Positions 54,245-64,000 of a stretch of DNA of 64,000 nucleotides are shown here, piece by piece. The notes below the pieces were generated by a model. It saw only the letters and a program-made list of their open reading frames with translations, searched no databases and was not told the origin of the DNA. The stretch spans positions 27,135,001 to 27,199,000 of the forward strand of contig NC_091674.1 in the NCBI RefSeq assembly GCF_042453785.1, read 5' to 3'. Each line of letters starts with the position of its first letter. Within the stretch, counting starts at the first letter, position 1. The position numbers and the translations under genes were made by a program. This DNA comes from Malus domestica. Taxonomy: Eukaryota > Streptophyta > Magnoliopsida > Rosales > Rosaceae.

Positions 54245-54420
54245 CTGGCTCTCGAGATTCGGAGAACGATGCCTCTTCGATTTTTGAGAAAGCAATCATG
54301 CTGGGGGTCTGGCTCTCGAGATTCGGAGAGCGGTGTCTTCGATTTTTGAGAAAGCAATCATGCTGGGGGTCTGGCTCTCGAGATTCGGAGAGCGGTGTCT
54401 TCGATTTTTGAGAAAGTAAT
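54245..54420 (+). repeat. Tandem repeat, about 62-bp units
   Basis: About three copies of a unit with CGATTTTTGAGAAAGCAATC and GGGGGTCTGGCTCTCGAG; the second and third units are nearly identical. Confidence 0.8.
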
Positions 54421-54439
54421 CATGTTGGGAGTTGGGAGT

Positions 54440-54995
54440 GTTTTCTCGAATATGAGTAAAGGTTGGGCATGTTTGCTAGTCTACCTTGCCACGAAGCACA
54501 GAGGTTGACACACAGGGACTTTCCAATTATCCAGCAGTGGTACTGTTCCTTTACCCTCTCTTCGATTTTTGAGAAAGTAATCATGTTAGGAGTCTGGCTC
54601 TCGAGATTCGGAGGGCGGTGCCTCTTCGATTTTGGAGCAAGCAATCTTGTTGGGGGTGTTTTCTCGAATGTGAGTAAAGGTTGGGCATGTTTGCTAGTCT
54701 ACCTTGCCACGAAGCACAGAGGATGACACACAGGGACTTTCAAATTATCCAGCAGTGGTACTGTTCCTTTACCCTCTATTCGATTTTTGAGAAAGTAATC
54801 ATGTTGGGAATCTGGCTCTCGAGATTCGGAGGGCGATGCCTCTTCGATTTTGGGGCAAGCAATCTTGTTGGGAGTGTTTTCTCGAATGTGAGTAAAGGTT
54901 GGGCATGTTTGCTAGTCTATCTTGCCATGAAGCACAGAGGTTGACACACCGGGACTTTCCAATTATCCAGCAGTGGTACTGTTCCTTTACCATTG
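54440..54995 (+). repeat. Tandem repeat with 218-bp period
   Basis: Two and a half copies whose equivalent points fall at 54463, 54681 and 54899. Each contains GGTTGGGCATGTTTGCTAG and ATTATCCAGCAGTGGTACTG. The small open frames read across them are artefacts of the repeat. Confidence 0.9.
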
Positions 54996-55120
54996 TGGGT
55001 AATAATATGGTAGCTAGGCCGTCAAAATTTATGTGTCTAAACTTTGTTAGTGTTGTTTCTTTGCTATTCTTTTACCCTTCTTGGTCAGAGCGATGTAGTG
55101 AGAGTTGCAAGCTTCACGTG

Positions 55121-55504
55121 TCTCGACTTTGTCAGAGAACTTTGGCAAAGTTATATGTGGTACCCATGAGCTACTGTTGCGTGTGGGAAGTGGGTGATTG
55201 AACAGTACGATTCATGTGCTTTCTACTTCGCCAGAAATCTTCGACAGAATGCCCATAATTTCCGCAAAGCTGAGTGTGCGTGTGACAGGTGCTGACAAGG
55301 CTGGAAAAGTAGTCTCAACTTTGTCAGAGAACTTTGGCAAAGTTATATGTGGTACCCATGAGCTACTGTTGCGTGTGGGAAGTGGGTGATTGAACAGTAC
55401 GATTCATGTGCTTTCTACTTCGCCAGAAATCTTCGACAGAATGCCCATAATTTCCGCAAAGCTGAGTGTGCGTGTGACAGGTGCTGACAAGGCTGGAAAA
55501 GTAG
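55121..55504 (+). repeat. 192-bp direct duplication
   Basis: Two adjacent copies (55121-55312 and 55313-55504), each with GTCAGAGAACTTTGGCAAAG and GTGACAGGTGCTGACAAGG, almost identical. Confidence 0.9.
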
Positions 55505-55507
55505 GTG

Positions 55508-55845
55508 CCTCTTCGATTTCTGAGATCGACCCTCGTGGTCTCTGAGCAGCCCAGCTTTTGAGAAAGCAAACCTCTTCGATTTCTGAGATCGGCCCTCGTG
55601 GTCTCTGAGCAGCCCAGCTTTTGAGAAAGCAAACCTCTTCGATTTCTGAGATCGGCCCTCGTGGTCTCTGAGCAGCCCAGCTTTTGAGAAAGCAAACCTC
55701 TTCGATTTCTGAGATCGGCCTTCGTGGTCTTTGAGCAGCCCAGCTTTTGAGAAAGCAAACGCCTCTTCGATTTCTGAGATCGACCCTCGTGGTCTCTGAG
55801 CAGCCCAGCTTTTGAGAAAGCAAACGCCTCTTCGATTTCTGAAGC
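55508..55845 (+). repeat. 63-65-bp tandem array directly upstream of the ORF copy
   Basis: Five full units and a partial one, starting at 55508, 55571, 55634, 55697, 55762 and 55827, each beginning CCTCTTCGATTTCTGAGATC and containing GAGCAGCCCAGCTTTTGAG. The motif CTTCGATTT is also repeated in the equivalent upstream region of the other ORF copy. Confidence 0.92.
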
Positions 55846-55860
55846 TTCGTCGAGTGCAGA

Positions 55861-55873
55861 TTTTTATAGAGGC
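55861..55873 (+). promoter_or_regulatory. TATA-like box of the second antisense-ORF copy
   Basis: TTTTTATAGAGGC, 109 bp before the ATG at 55982. Sequence and distance match the box upstream of the first copy. Confidence 0.6.
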
Positions 55874-55981
55874 TAACATTAAGTTCCAAAGCACACTTGA
55901 ATATCCACCTGTAGAAGCTCCATTCTTGCACTTCTAAGAACTTGATTTGTCCGACCTCTTCTCTCTTCTACACCTTTGAAA

Positions 55982-56656
55982 ATGTCTGGCCCCTCCGACC
56001 GTCGTTTTGACTTGAACCTTGTTGAAGAGGCAGCCCCGCCTTCTCCAGACAACATATGGCGCCCATCCTTCGTCTCCCCTACTGGTCCTCTTACCGTTGG
56101 GGATTCCGTGATGAAGAATGATATGACCGCTGCGGTAGTGGCCAGGAACCTTCTCACTCCCAAAGATAACAGACTACTTTCCAAACGGTCTGATGAGTTG
56201 GCTGTTAAGGATTCTCTGGCTCTTAGTGTTCAGTGTGCAGGTTCTGTGTCTAATATGGCACAACGCCTATTTGCTCGAACCCGCCAAGTTGAATCATTGG
56301 CGGCTGAAGTGATGAGTCTCAAACAGGAGATTAGAGGGCTCAAGCATGAGAATAAACAGTTGCACCGGCTCGCACATGACTATGCTACAAACATGAAGAG
56401 GAAGCTTGACCAGATGAAGGAATCTGATGGTCAGGTTTTACTTGATCATCAGAGATTTGTGGGTTTGTTCCAAAGGCATTTATTGCCTTCGTCTTCTGGG
56501 GCTGTACCGCGTAATGAAGCTCCAAATGATCAACCTCTGATGCCTCCTCCTTCTAGGGTTCTGTCCAGTACTGAGGCTCCGAATGATCCCCCTCCGGTGC
56601 CTTCTCTTTCTGGGGCTCTACCGACTGCCGAGACTTCTCCTAAGCAACCTTTGTGA
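55982..56656 (+). CDS. Second copy of the LTR-element antisense ORF (224 aa)
   Basis: Open from MSGPSDRRFDLNLVEEA to a Pro-rich end TAETSPKQPL. It shares the IWRPSF-SPTGPLTVGDSV block, LSKRSDELAVKDSLALSVQC, the coiled coil VESLAAEVMSLKQEIRGLKH and the LLDHQRFVGLF segment with the copy at 37836-38504. Most amino acids agree and the changes are mainly in the tail. An AATAAA-type signal lies about 70 bp after the stop (56,724). The ORF has stayed open although the surrounding element is broken. Unknown function; predicted soluble coiled-coil protein. Confidence 0.75.
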   Translation: MSGPSDRRFDLNLVEEAAPPSPDNIWRPSFVSPTGPLTVGDSVMKNDMTAAVVARNLLTPKDNRLLSKRSDELAVKDSLALSVQCAGSVSNMAQRLFARTRQVESLAAEVMSLKQEIRGLKHENKQLHRLAHDYATNMKRKLDQMKESDGQVLLDHQRFVGLFQRHLLPSSSGAVPRNEAPNDQPLMPPPSRVLSSTEAPNDPPPVPSLSGALPTAETSPKQPL

Positions 56657-56905
56657 AGGCTCCCTCTTGTTTGTTTATTTTGACTCAAGTATATGTACAT
56701 ATTTGTAATTTATCAAGATATCAATAAATAAGCTTTCCTTCATTTCAACGTATTGTGTTAAATCACCAAAGCCTTCTTCGCTAAGTTCTTTGAATTTTCT
56801 TTTGTTGAAGCTTGTATGTTGGAGCTTTGTGAGTGGAGCATGTAGGTTGAGGTAGTGTTCCCTTAATTTCCCGAACGAGGACAACTTCTCGGTTGGAGAC
56901 TTGGA

Positions 56906-57955
56906 AAATCCAAGTCACTGAGTGGGATCGGCTATATGAATCTTAGAACGCCATTGTGTTCTGTCCTGTGTCATGTCCTCCGTTAGATCCAAGTACTCTA
57001 AGTCTTTTCTTAGGGTCTCTCTCAAAGTTTTCCTGGGTCTTCCTCTACCCCTTCGGCCCTGAACCTCTGTCCCATAGTCGCATCTTCTAATCGGAGCGTC
57101 AGTAGGCCTTCTTTGCACATGTCCAAACCACCGTAACCGATTTTCTCTCATCTTTCCTTCAATTTCGGCTACTCCTACTTTACCCCGGATATCCTCATTC
57201 CTAATCTTATCCTTTCTCGTGTGCCCACACATCCAACGAAGCATCCTCATCTCCGCTACACCCATTTTGTGTACGTGTTGATGCTTCACCGCCCAACATT
57301 CTGTGCCATACAGCATCGCCGGCCTTATTGCCGTCCTATAAAATTTTCCCTTGAGCTTCAGTGGCATACGGCGGTCACACAACACGCCGGATGCACTCTT
57401 CCACTTCATCCATCCAGCTTGTATTCTATGGTTGAGATCTCCATCTAATTCTCCGTTCTTTTGCAAGATAGATCCTAGGTAACGAAAACGGTCGCTCTTT
57501 GGTATTTCTTGATCTCCGATCCTCACCCCTAACTCGTTTTGGCCTCCATTTGCACTGAACTTGCACTCCATATATTCTGTCTTTGATCGGCTTAGGCGAA
57601 GACCTTTAGATTCCAACACTTCTCTCCAAAGGTTAAGCTTTGCATTTACCCCTTCTTGAGTTTCATCTATCAACACTATATCGTCTGCGAAAAGCATACA
57701 CCAAGGAATATCATCTTGAATATGTCCTGTTAACTCATCCATTACCAACGCAAAGAGGTAAGGACTTAAGGATGAGCCTTGATGTAATCCTACAGTTATG
57801 GGAAAGCTTTCGGTTTGTCCTTCATGAGTTCTTACGGCAGTCTTTGCTCCTTCATACATATCCTGTATAGTTTGGATATATGCTACTCGTACTCCTTTCT
57901 TCTCTAAAATCCTCCAAAGAATGTCTCTTGGGACCCTATCATACGCTTTTTCCAA
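56906..57955 (-). mobile_element. RTE-type LINE fragment with reverse-transcriptase core
   Basis: The minus strand encodes about 350 codons of RTE ORF2, open from [19 protein letters not shown] through the catalytic [12 protein letters not shown] to [17 protein letters not shown]. It has RT motifs including [20 protein letters not shown]. The endonuclease domain and the first RT blocks are missing (5' truncation near 57,955), and no (TTG)n tail is seen. It is a different copy from 52133-52755, since both contain the [12 protein letters not shown] segment. Confidence 0.85.
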
Positions 57956-59202
57956 TGAATGGTTTCGTGATGCGTAGAAGGCAAATTTGATGTATAAAAA
58001 GTTCAAACCATTCATACATGAAGAGATGCTGGTGAAACATTTGAGGCTGCTTGAGAAAGAACACAGAATCCATGCATACAGATTACAGACAAGTGAAACC
58101 GTGATAGAACACGAAAAGCCATGAAAAACACAAGGACTTCCAAGTGACCGGAGTCATTGTCTCCGGGTTCTTGAGGGATAAAAGATACCCTCTTTACGTT
58201 TTTGTCGAAAGGGATAAAAGATAACTAGAACTAAATCTAAAGCATCATAAGTACTGTATAATACCTTCATGCCTTAAACACAACCAACTTATCAAGCTCA
58301 ACAGAAATGCAGCAAATCTCATAAAGAGGAACTCGACAGGGGAAAATGACCTCGACGATGGTACCAACACTATCCTAAGCAAGAGAAGCTCCTAGGTTCT
58401 CTCTTGACATTGTACCCTATTCTCTCACATGAAACATGTTACCAGCACAAACAACTGTAGATTAGGGTTTGCCAATATCCATGTTAATCTTAAAAGACCA
58501 ACGCCCACGTACAGAATCTTACCCAGATGAAGTTCCACGTGAAAATTGTATACGCCATAATCTTAAAAGACTAATATCCCCTACATTAGAAGTATAAACA
58601 GGTGGGTGTATAACATTGTTCTCAGAAGTTAAAACAAAGATATTAATGGACCACAAAGAAGATCCGAAATTTCTACATTATCATGATTTAACAGCTGAGA
58701 TTAATGAAACAGACCTTGTGTTTGAATCCAAATCCAGCCATAGAGATGTACGACTATGAAGAAACTATAGAGTTTAAACCATTAGGAACAACTCATCCGG
58801 GATAAGGAAGGATGCCTTCTACACCATCAATTAGCAATGTCAATAAACCAAAACCAAAACACGACAATCAATAGGACAATTAAATATATAAGAAGGAAAT
58901 CTAGGCAAAAAATTAAACTAAAAGAAGTAGCATACCAGAGTAAAATGGTTTCATGTATTGAATTTCTATACCACCTTATCTATTCACATAAGAACACTGA
59001 GTGACTGAGTTCTCTACATCAGCAAATGCACCATACAGATAAGAACCAACTCAAAATAGAAGCAGGTCAATTCCGGGCGCTCAAAACCCTATACCCACAT
59101 CTAACTAGCGAAATCAAATACTAAGACTGTAGAACACGCAAAACACATGACGCAAAAAACCAGAGACCAGCATACATATCTCACGAAAAGCAGAAGCTCT
59201 CC
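57956..59202. other. Gene-free interval downstream of the RING gene
   Basis: No coding region supported. The part next to 59,202 is the probable 3' UTR of the RING gene, which reads on the minus strand. Otherwise AT-rich unassigned DNA. Confidence 0.45.
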
Positions 59203-60502
59203 TTAGGACCTTGTGATCATGCTACAAGAACGAGGCAGCCGAAATGTGAGACTTCCTCCATGCACACTTGTCTCTGCCTCAACAGGCTCATGCTTATATG
59301 GCTTCCTGCAGCCGGGACAGCGACCATCCTCCTCCATAATCCTATTGTGGCAGAAAAGGCAGAGCCGGAATCCGCACAAGCAAGGCAAAAAGCTCGTGTC
59401 TGTGAAATCCAAATCTTCATAGCATATAGGACATGAGGAAGGCACAACACCGTTATAGGCCCAAGGAACACCACCACAACTGTAATGTTTACGGTTTGAA
59501 TTCGGCAAGCTAAGCTGGTTAGCCAAATTGGGCAGACTCTGAGGCCGAAATGCATCATCAGGCCTCCAAGCATGGCCATTCCCTGAAGCTTTAGGGATAA
59601 CTCTGCTGTATGGAGGGTTCAAATGCTCGACCTGATCAGACCCAATAGCCGTTTCCTGAGGAAAAACCGTTTGGGCAATTGGTTCATGCTCTGGGGGCGA
59701 TTCTGGACATGTATTTTTTGGTTTCTCATCCGCAGCTAAGGCGTCAGCCACCGCTTCCCAATCGTCCAAGCATCCATCATCGCCACCACCTTCCTCATCC
59801 TCTGTGATATTTCCAGAGCAACAGCCACCGCTGCTACTACTGCTGCTGCTAGTAAAGGTAGTCTCGGAATAGTTGCTCTCCAAGACACTACTTGTCAAAC
59901 TGTTCGGACTGTTCGACTCCATATCACTGTCATGGTGGTGGTGGTGATGGTGGATGGATCCATCAATCTGTCCACCTCTGGGCCTCATCTCCAGATTACC
60001 AAATGACCGGTTGTTATTCCGCTCTTTGCCTGCTTTAACGACACTGTTCTGTTCCTCCTTGCAATCCTTGTTCTTCATAGCGCCTAATTCCCACCAAATC
60101 CAATCAAATGCCAAAAACAATAACTTTCCATAGAAAACCCACAAATCTCCGAAATTTAACGACATCTCCAATTGCAAATGAAAATTAAACTTAAAAATTG
60201 TAAGATCGGATGCATACCTTGAGAAAGCCATTGCTCCCGACGAACATCGAGCTTGCACTGCTTCAATTTGGCAGACCTGGCCTGAAAAATCCCCAAATAA
60301 ATCAATCAAATCGAAAAAGATCAATCAAAAAACAAACTTTCGCGCCTAGAATCTCAAGAAATCGGAACCAAAAAAAAAAAGAAAAGAAAGGAAAAACCGA
60401 AATTTGAAATCTCAATCTCACCCTCTTCTTCTTCCCCAAATCCCTGCCCCCATTGTTTGGGACCGCATGGACGGAGGCTCTGGTGATCGAATCGGAAACC
60501 AT
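59203..60502 (-). CDS. Plant-specific C4C4 RING finger protein, probable E3 ubiquitin ligase
   Basis: Three exons on the minus strand, 60422-60502, 60218-60281 and 59203-60083, giving 341 aa starting MVSDSITRASVHAVPNN. All junctions are GT-AG. Exons 1-2 supply the basic segment GKKKRARSAKLKQCKLDVRR with EQWLSQ. The middle is low-complexity and acidic, with a seven-His run and Ser-rich tracts, then CLDDWEAVADALAADEKPKN. The RING is at residues 266-307: CPICYEDLDFTDTSFLPCLC, then GFRLCLFCHNRI and GRCPGC. It has eight Cys, the CNOT4-like C4C4 pattern and no His. Such proteins recruit E2 enzymes for ubiquitination; the substrate is unknown. The exon 3 frame is open upstream of the acceptor, which would give a false longer start at 60,324. 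Confidence 0.92.
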
Positions 60503-62273
60503 TGTTCTTTCTCGACGAATGGATTCAAAATTCCAAAGATTTGCAGAAAAACCCTAAAATTTGGTAAAAATCTTCGAGAGATTAAGAGAGAGAAAACCGA
60601 AATGGATAACGGCAATTCGTAAACTCCTCTGCTCCGCTCGCCCCTTTTTGTGCTTCTGGAAAACGGACGGGCGAGTTATTATATAGCAGTTTATTTACGT
60701 AAATACCCCTTTACTTTTTGTATTTTTCGGGCTTATACCCTGTGAGGTTCACGGACTTTCTGCCCTCTTCGAGGGGATACTTTATGTGTGCAAAGGGTAT
60801 ATTTGTAAAGTGCCTTTAACAAAAAAAGGAAAACGATTCGGTTCACCGAGATTTTAATTTCAATACGTCAATCGTTTTTTATTTCGGTTCGATGGTTAGA
60901 TTTCCGTTTGTTAATTCACTAGGATATTTCTAATAAATACTTTTACTTTGCTAAATTCCAGTTGAGATACATGAAATTACACACAGTATTTAAAGTATCG
61001 ATAATAGGTGCAAATATTGATATGTAAATTTGTGAAAATATTAATGTAGGTAAATTTGTGAAAATATTAATTTATAATTGTACATATCCATATTGGCATC
61101 GGTTGCCTTCAACAGAAATTATAGAAATTTGCAATAGGTTGGTATATCAACTCATTAAGATTCATTCAAATTAGAGAAAATTTTCTCAAATATTTTTTTT
61201 TTTTTAAAAGTTCGAAACCTGCAAAAATTTTGAAATCAATTTCGCTTTTTATTTCAGTTCAGCGGGTAGTTTTTTTATTTACTTTTTCTTAAATTAATAT
61301 CCACGTGAGCTGATATTAACACGTGGCGTCCAGTCATTATTTACGTGGTGCGCCACATCATCAGTCAACGAAAGTTCTAACTGACAACTTAACAGATGAA
61401 TGAAAATGTCTCAAACTTATGACTTTAGGTACCAAACTAGGACAAAATAAACTTGATGTATGAAATGTTGAAAAAAAAAAAAACTTTAAGATAGTAAACT
61501 GAAATTAACCTTTTTATAAAACCCTATATTTGTAATATGCTTAAGCTATATAATAAATTGAGAACAATTTTGTCTATTATTCTCATTTTTCGTTATAAGA
61601 AAATTAACGACATTATTCGTATGCAAATCAACAAGATCAAGAAAGCTAGCTCGACAGCTATCTTTTGCACAATTTGATTGCATCTTTGAAATACACCATA
61701 TCGGGTATTTCAGATACCCAACTTCGTGATAAAAAGTAGTAATTCTACACTCGTTTTCTCCTTCTCAACTTTTCTTTTGTTTTAGTTGTATTTTCGTGAT
61801 AAGACTTACCATTTGCTTAATGAGCTGCAATGTAACTCGTTTTCTCTTTTTACACTTTTTTCTCGTTTTAGTCGCATTACCGTTTACTTAATGGGCTGCA
61901 ATGTAACTCGTTTTCTCTTTTTACACTTTCCTCTCACTTTAGTCGCATTACCGTTTACTTAATGGGCTGCAATGTAGGCTAGATTGAACCCATTGGGCCT
62001 ACTTGAAGTGCAAAAATTAGGCTCAAAATAATAAGAAAAAGGGGGAAATCAGAAGAAATGTTTTGCATGGAAATTAACCTCAATGCACGACGTTGTTATA
62101 ACTTATAAAAGATGGTGACATCAAATTAATCAAATACTTGGTGAAACTCAACTCCTTATTTAATATTTATCATCAAAATATAATATTTCTTTTTGTGTGA
62201 GACCAAATTTCTACTTTCTTCTAAATATTTGATTGGATTGGAACAGAACTATAATTTACATAAAGCCAATTAT

Positions 62274-62312
<39 letters not shown>

Positions 62313-62509
62313 CTGCAACTCTTCTTCCATCACAAAAGACATGCATTGCTTATAATTAAAAAAAATTAACTTATTAGGGTATAAATAAATATTATGTAGT
62401 TGGTATGGAATACTACGTGTTTCATAGTATAAATTAGTTTATTGTTCTTTCGATGGCAGCCAATATAATGTACAATGTGAACCTTACTACTATGCTCAAT
62501 GGATTTGAT
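60503..62509. other. RING gene promoter and gene-free flank
   Basis: The first few hundred bp carry the RING promoter. No gene after that. Around 61,300-61,450 there are phrases typical of a degraded MITE (TTAGGTACCAAACTAGGAC). A 71-bp tandem repeat lies at 61,783-61,978 and an (AT)n run at about 62,278-62,308. Confidence 0.5.
61783..61978 (+). repeat. 71-bp tandem repeat, about 2.7 copies
   Basis: CTTAATGAGCTGCAATGTAA at 61,816, CTTAATGGGCTGCAATGTAA at 61,887 and CTTAATGGGCTGCAATGTAG at 61,958 give a 71-bp period. The intervening text TTTAGTCGCATTACCG is also repeated. Confidence 0.85.
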
Positions 62510-62768
62510 GACACATAAGAGCAATTTCACCCCTCAAATGTCTACGGGCTTTAGGCAATTCAATCCCCTAGGAGATTTAAAAGGGGTGGAAGTGCTTAAA
62601 GGGCATACCCACAACCTCGAGTCAGAAGAACTTAATGTGGTGCCTAACTACCAGTTGTCACCGATATGAATTTATAGATCACGCACCAACAAAGACTGCT
62701 GGCAGCGGGACTTGAACTTTTGTCGGGTGACACACAACCAGGGAGCTTTTCAACTAAGCCAACCCTTA
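62510..62768 (-). repeat. tRNA-derived SINE relic
   Basis: On the minus strand GGTTGGCTTAGTTGAAAAGC is an A-box region and AAAGTTCAAGTCCCGC a B-box region about 40 bases later, followed by a roughly 180-bp body. The boxes are intact but the fold is not a proper tRNA. Confidence 0.6.
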
Positions 62769-63290
62769 GTTACTTATACTATTAGGAGATGTTTTATTTT
62801 CAAATGATATAGCGTATCATGTAATTTGATTGTTGCTATCAACAGCTGACCATGATTCAAAATTCCAAATATACGAATTAAAATATGTGTCTTAAAATTC
62901 ATTGGCAGATGTACATAAACTGTGCATGTTTTTAGTTCTTTGATGTCATGATTGAACTTGGTTGCCATGACTCATGAGGCAAGATACTTGACAAAATACT
63001 TTTAAAAAAAAAAACTGGAAATAATCAACAAAGTGTCATACCAATTATACACAAGATCAACATTTCATATTGAGACATTAGGATAACTTGTTGAAGTTGA
63101 ATTATACGTGATGATTAAGAAGATGATTGATCAAAATTGTAGTAGTGAACCAACCTTGAAAGTTTATAACCTACGGGATCCCATCCCTATCCATCATATA
63201 TGTAGTGAAGACGTCGAACAAGATATTTAATATTGATGCCGATCAAAATATTTAAGATTTCAAAAAATATATTGCCTAATAAAATATAAA
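62769..63290. other. AT-rich interval, nothing recognised
   Basis: No gene, repeat boundary or RNA seen; the short open frame at 62,774-62,968 (-) has no recognisable content. Confidence 0.4.
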
Positions 63291-63423
63291 AGTAATGTTA
63301 CATTTAACATCTATTTGTATCATCATTTATATCATCTCTTTAATAGAGATAAAATCCGTAAACACATAAGAACCTCATATTCGTTAACGAGATGATATAA
63401 ATAAATACTAAGAATAACATTCT
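63291..63423. mobile_element. Small MITE, worn relative of the element at 63,618
   Basis: Left part AATGTTACATTTAACATC with CATTTATATCATCTC; right part GAGATGATATAAATAAATAC with AGAATAACATTCTT. Roughly inverted arms around a short core. Confidence 0.45.
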
Positions 63424-63617
63424 TGATCAAAACTGCCGGCATTGAGTTGAGGGAGTCTTTTGACCAGTAGTGGTAGGCATAGTATTCCCCAATTCCAGGA
63501 TATTACAACTGTGAATCAAACTTTTGTATTCAAGAAGGGACAGAATAGCACTTTTGGACTAATCAATCACAAAAACAAAGTTACAATAATGGCTCAACAA
63601 GTGTAAATATTGAAATA

Positions 63618-63915
63618 AGAGTAATTATTCGTATCATGTTTTTGTATCACATTTTCATATCATCTTAGGTGGCATTTGATATGGACAACCACATCATTTG
63701 AATTAATCAAAATTTTAAAATTAGTTCATTATTTAATAAACTAATAATTAAGAAAAACTAGTTAATTAATTGATGATTGTGGTATACGATGAGTATTTCT
63801 CCTTCATTTCCTTGGATTTTGCAAATTTTTCAAATGATGTGGTTGTCCACATCAGATGTCACCTAAGGTGGTGTAGAAATGTGGTATAAAAACTTGAGAT
63901 GAATAACATTACTCT
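63618..63915. mobile_element. 298-bp MITE with long inverted arms and 7-bp target duplication
   Basis: Left arm starts AGAGTAATTATTCGTATC and right arm ends GAATAACATTACTCT. Inward, ATGGACAACCACATCATTTG pairs with CAAATGATGTGGTTGTCCA, so the arms run about 80 bp. TGAAATA flanks both sides (63611-63617 and 63916-63922). No coding capacity. Confidence 0.75.
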
Positions 63916-64000
63916 TGAAATATAAGAGTTTCTTAAAGTGAAGCTCTTTATAAATTTTCTGTCACATTCAGTTTAACATTAATTTATACTTTAATATCAT

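Larger units (their letters stand above)
52756..56905 (-). mobile_element. Broken relative of the LTR element, opposite orientation
   Basis: 53,000-53,900 matches, on the other strand, about 39,000-39,700 of the young LTR element (for example the shared TGATATGGGATACTCTTGC type phrases). 55,850-56,656 carries a second copy of its antisense ORF, so this block lies in the opposite orientation. 52,785-53,000 looks LTR-derived. Neither gag nor a full LTR pair is present. It is an old, incomplete fossil with several large losses and expanded tandem arrays, bracketed by two LINE fragments. Confidence 0.65.

Noticed and set aside
54048-54944. Repeated 60-87 aa frames containing GMFASLPCHEAQR
   Set aside because: They follow the 218-bp DNA period exactly and are a repeat artefact.
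55363-55931. Three overlapping minus-strand frames of 131-175 aa with a repeated CFLKSWAAQRP unit
   Set aside because: The repeat is the 63-65-bp DNA tandem array read in different frames; no independent evidence of a protein.
60083-60324. Longer start for the RING protein by reading exon 3 back into introns
   Set aside because: Good GT-AG signals join two short upstream exons whose translation MVSDSITRASVHAVPNN and RSAKLKQCKLDVRREQ fits the family far better.
62690-62768. Possible tRNA on the minus strand
   Set aside because: Boxes are present but the cloverleaf does not close; SINE.

Overview
The window is plant nuclear DNA from a dicot. EDS1 and a type-A response regulator, plant-style introns, a plant tRNA-Asp, dense short inverted-repeat elements and tRNA-derived SINEs all say so. 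The repeats and the EDS1 proteins look like Rosaceae, most likely the apple/pear group (Malus or Pyrus). That placement rests on recognition only; I could not search a database.

Left part (1-31,500) is ordinary gene space. In order it holds an F-box gene (+), the APC8/CDC23 gene (+, four exons), a stray 168-bp copy of the APC8 last exon, a three-exon B12D gene (-), a tRNA-Asp (-), a six-exon RS-rich nuclear protein gene (-), a five-exon type-A response regulator (+) and a two-exon class I formin (+). Several of these have no long single-exon ORF and were assembled here from splice signals. Gaps are filled with MITEs (one hAT-like element with a perfect 8-bp target duplication), SINE relics and microsatellites.

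Middle part (31,555-41,679) is one very young non-autonomous LTR retroelement. Its two 1,236-bp LTRs are almost identical and it is flanked by the 5-bp duplication AAACT. It keeps gag but has no pol. Its interior carries pieces of at least three host genes (an LRR receptor kinase, an IDD zinc-finger factor and HMG-CoA reductase) and, antisense to gag, a 222-codon ORF with its own TATA-like box. The element sits inside an older MITE.

Right part (43,700-51,000) is a tandem pair of EDS1 genes (611 and 618 aa) with the same three-exon layout and a W-box at the same distance from each start. From 51,000 to 58,000 lies a repeat cluster: a hAT-like inverted-repeat element, two RTE-type LINE 3' fragments, and a broken relative of the young LTR element in the opposite orientation. 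That relic contains several tandem arrays and a second copy of the antisense ORF, again open and with the same TATA-like box. The window closes with a three-exon C4C4 RING gene (-) and a repeat-rich, gene-free 3.5 kb.

The genes are not an operon or cluster apart from the EDS1 pair. They are independent housekeeping, signalling and immunity genes. The most unusual material is the gene-capturing LTR element and the antisense ORF shared by two diverged relatives of it.
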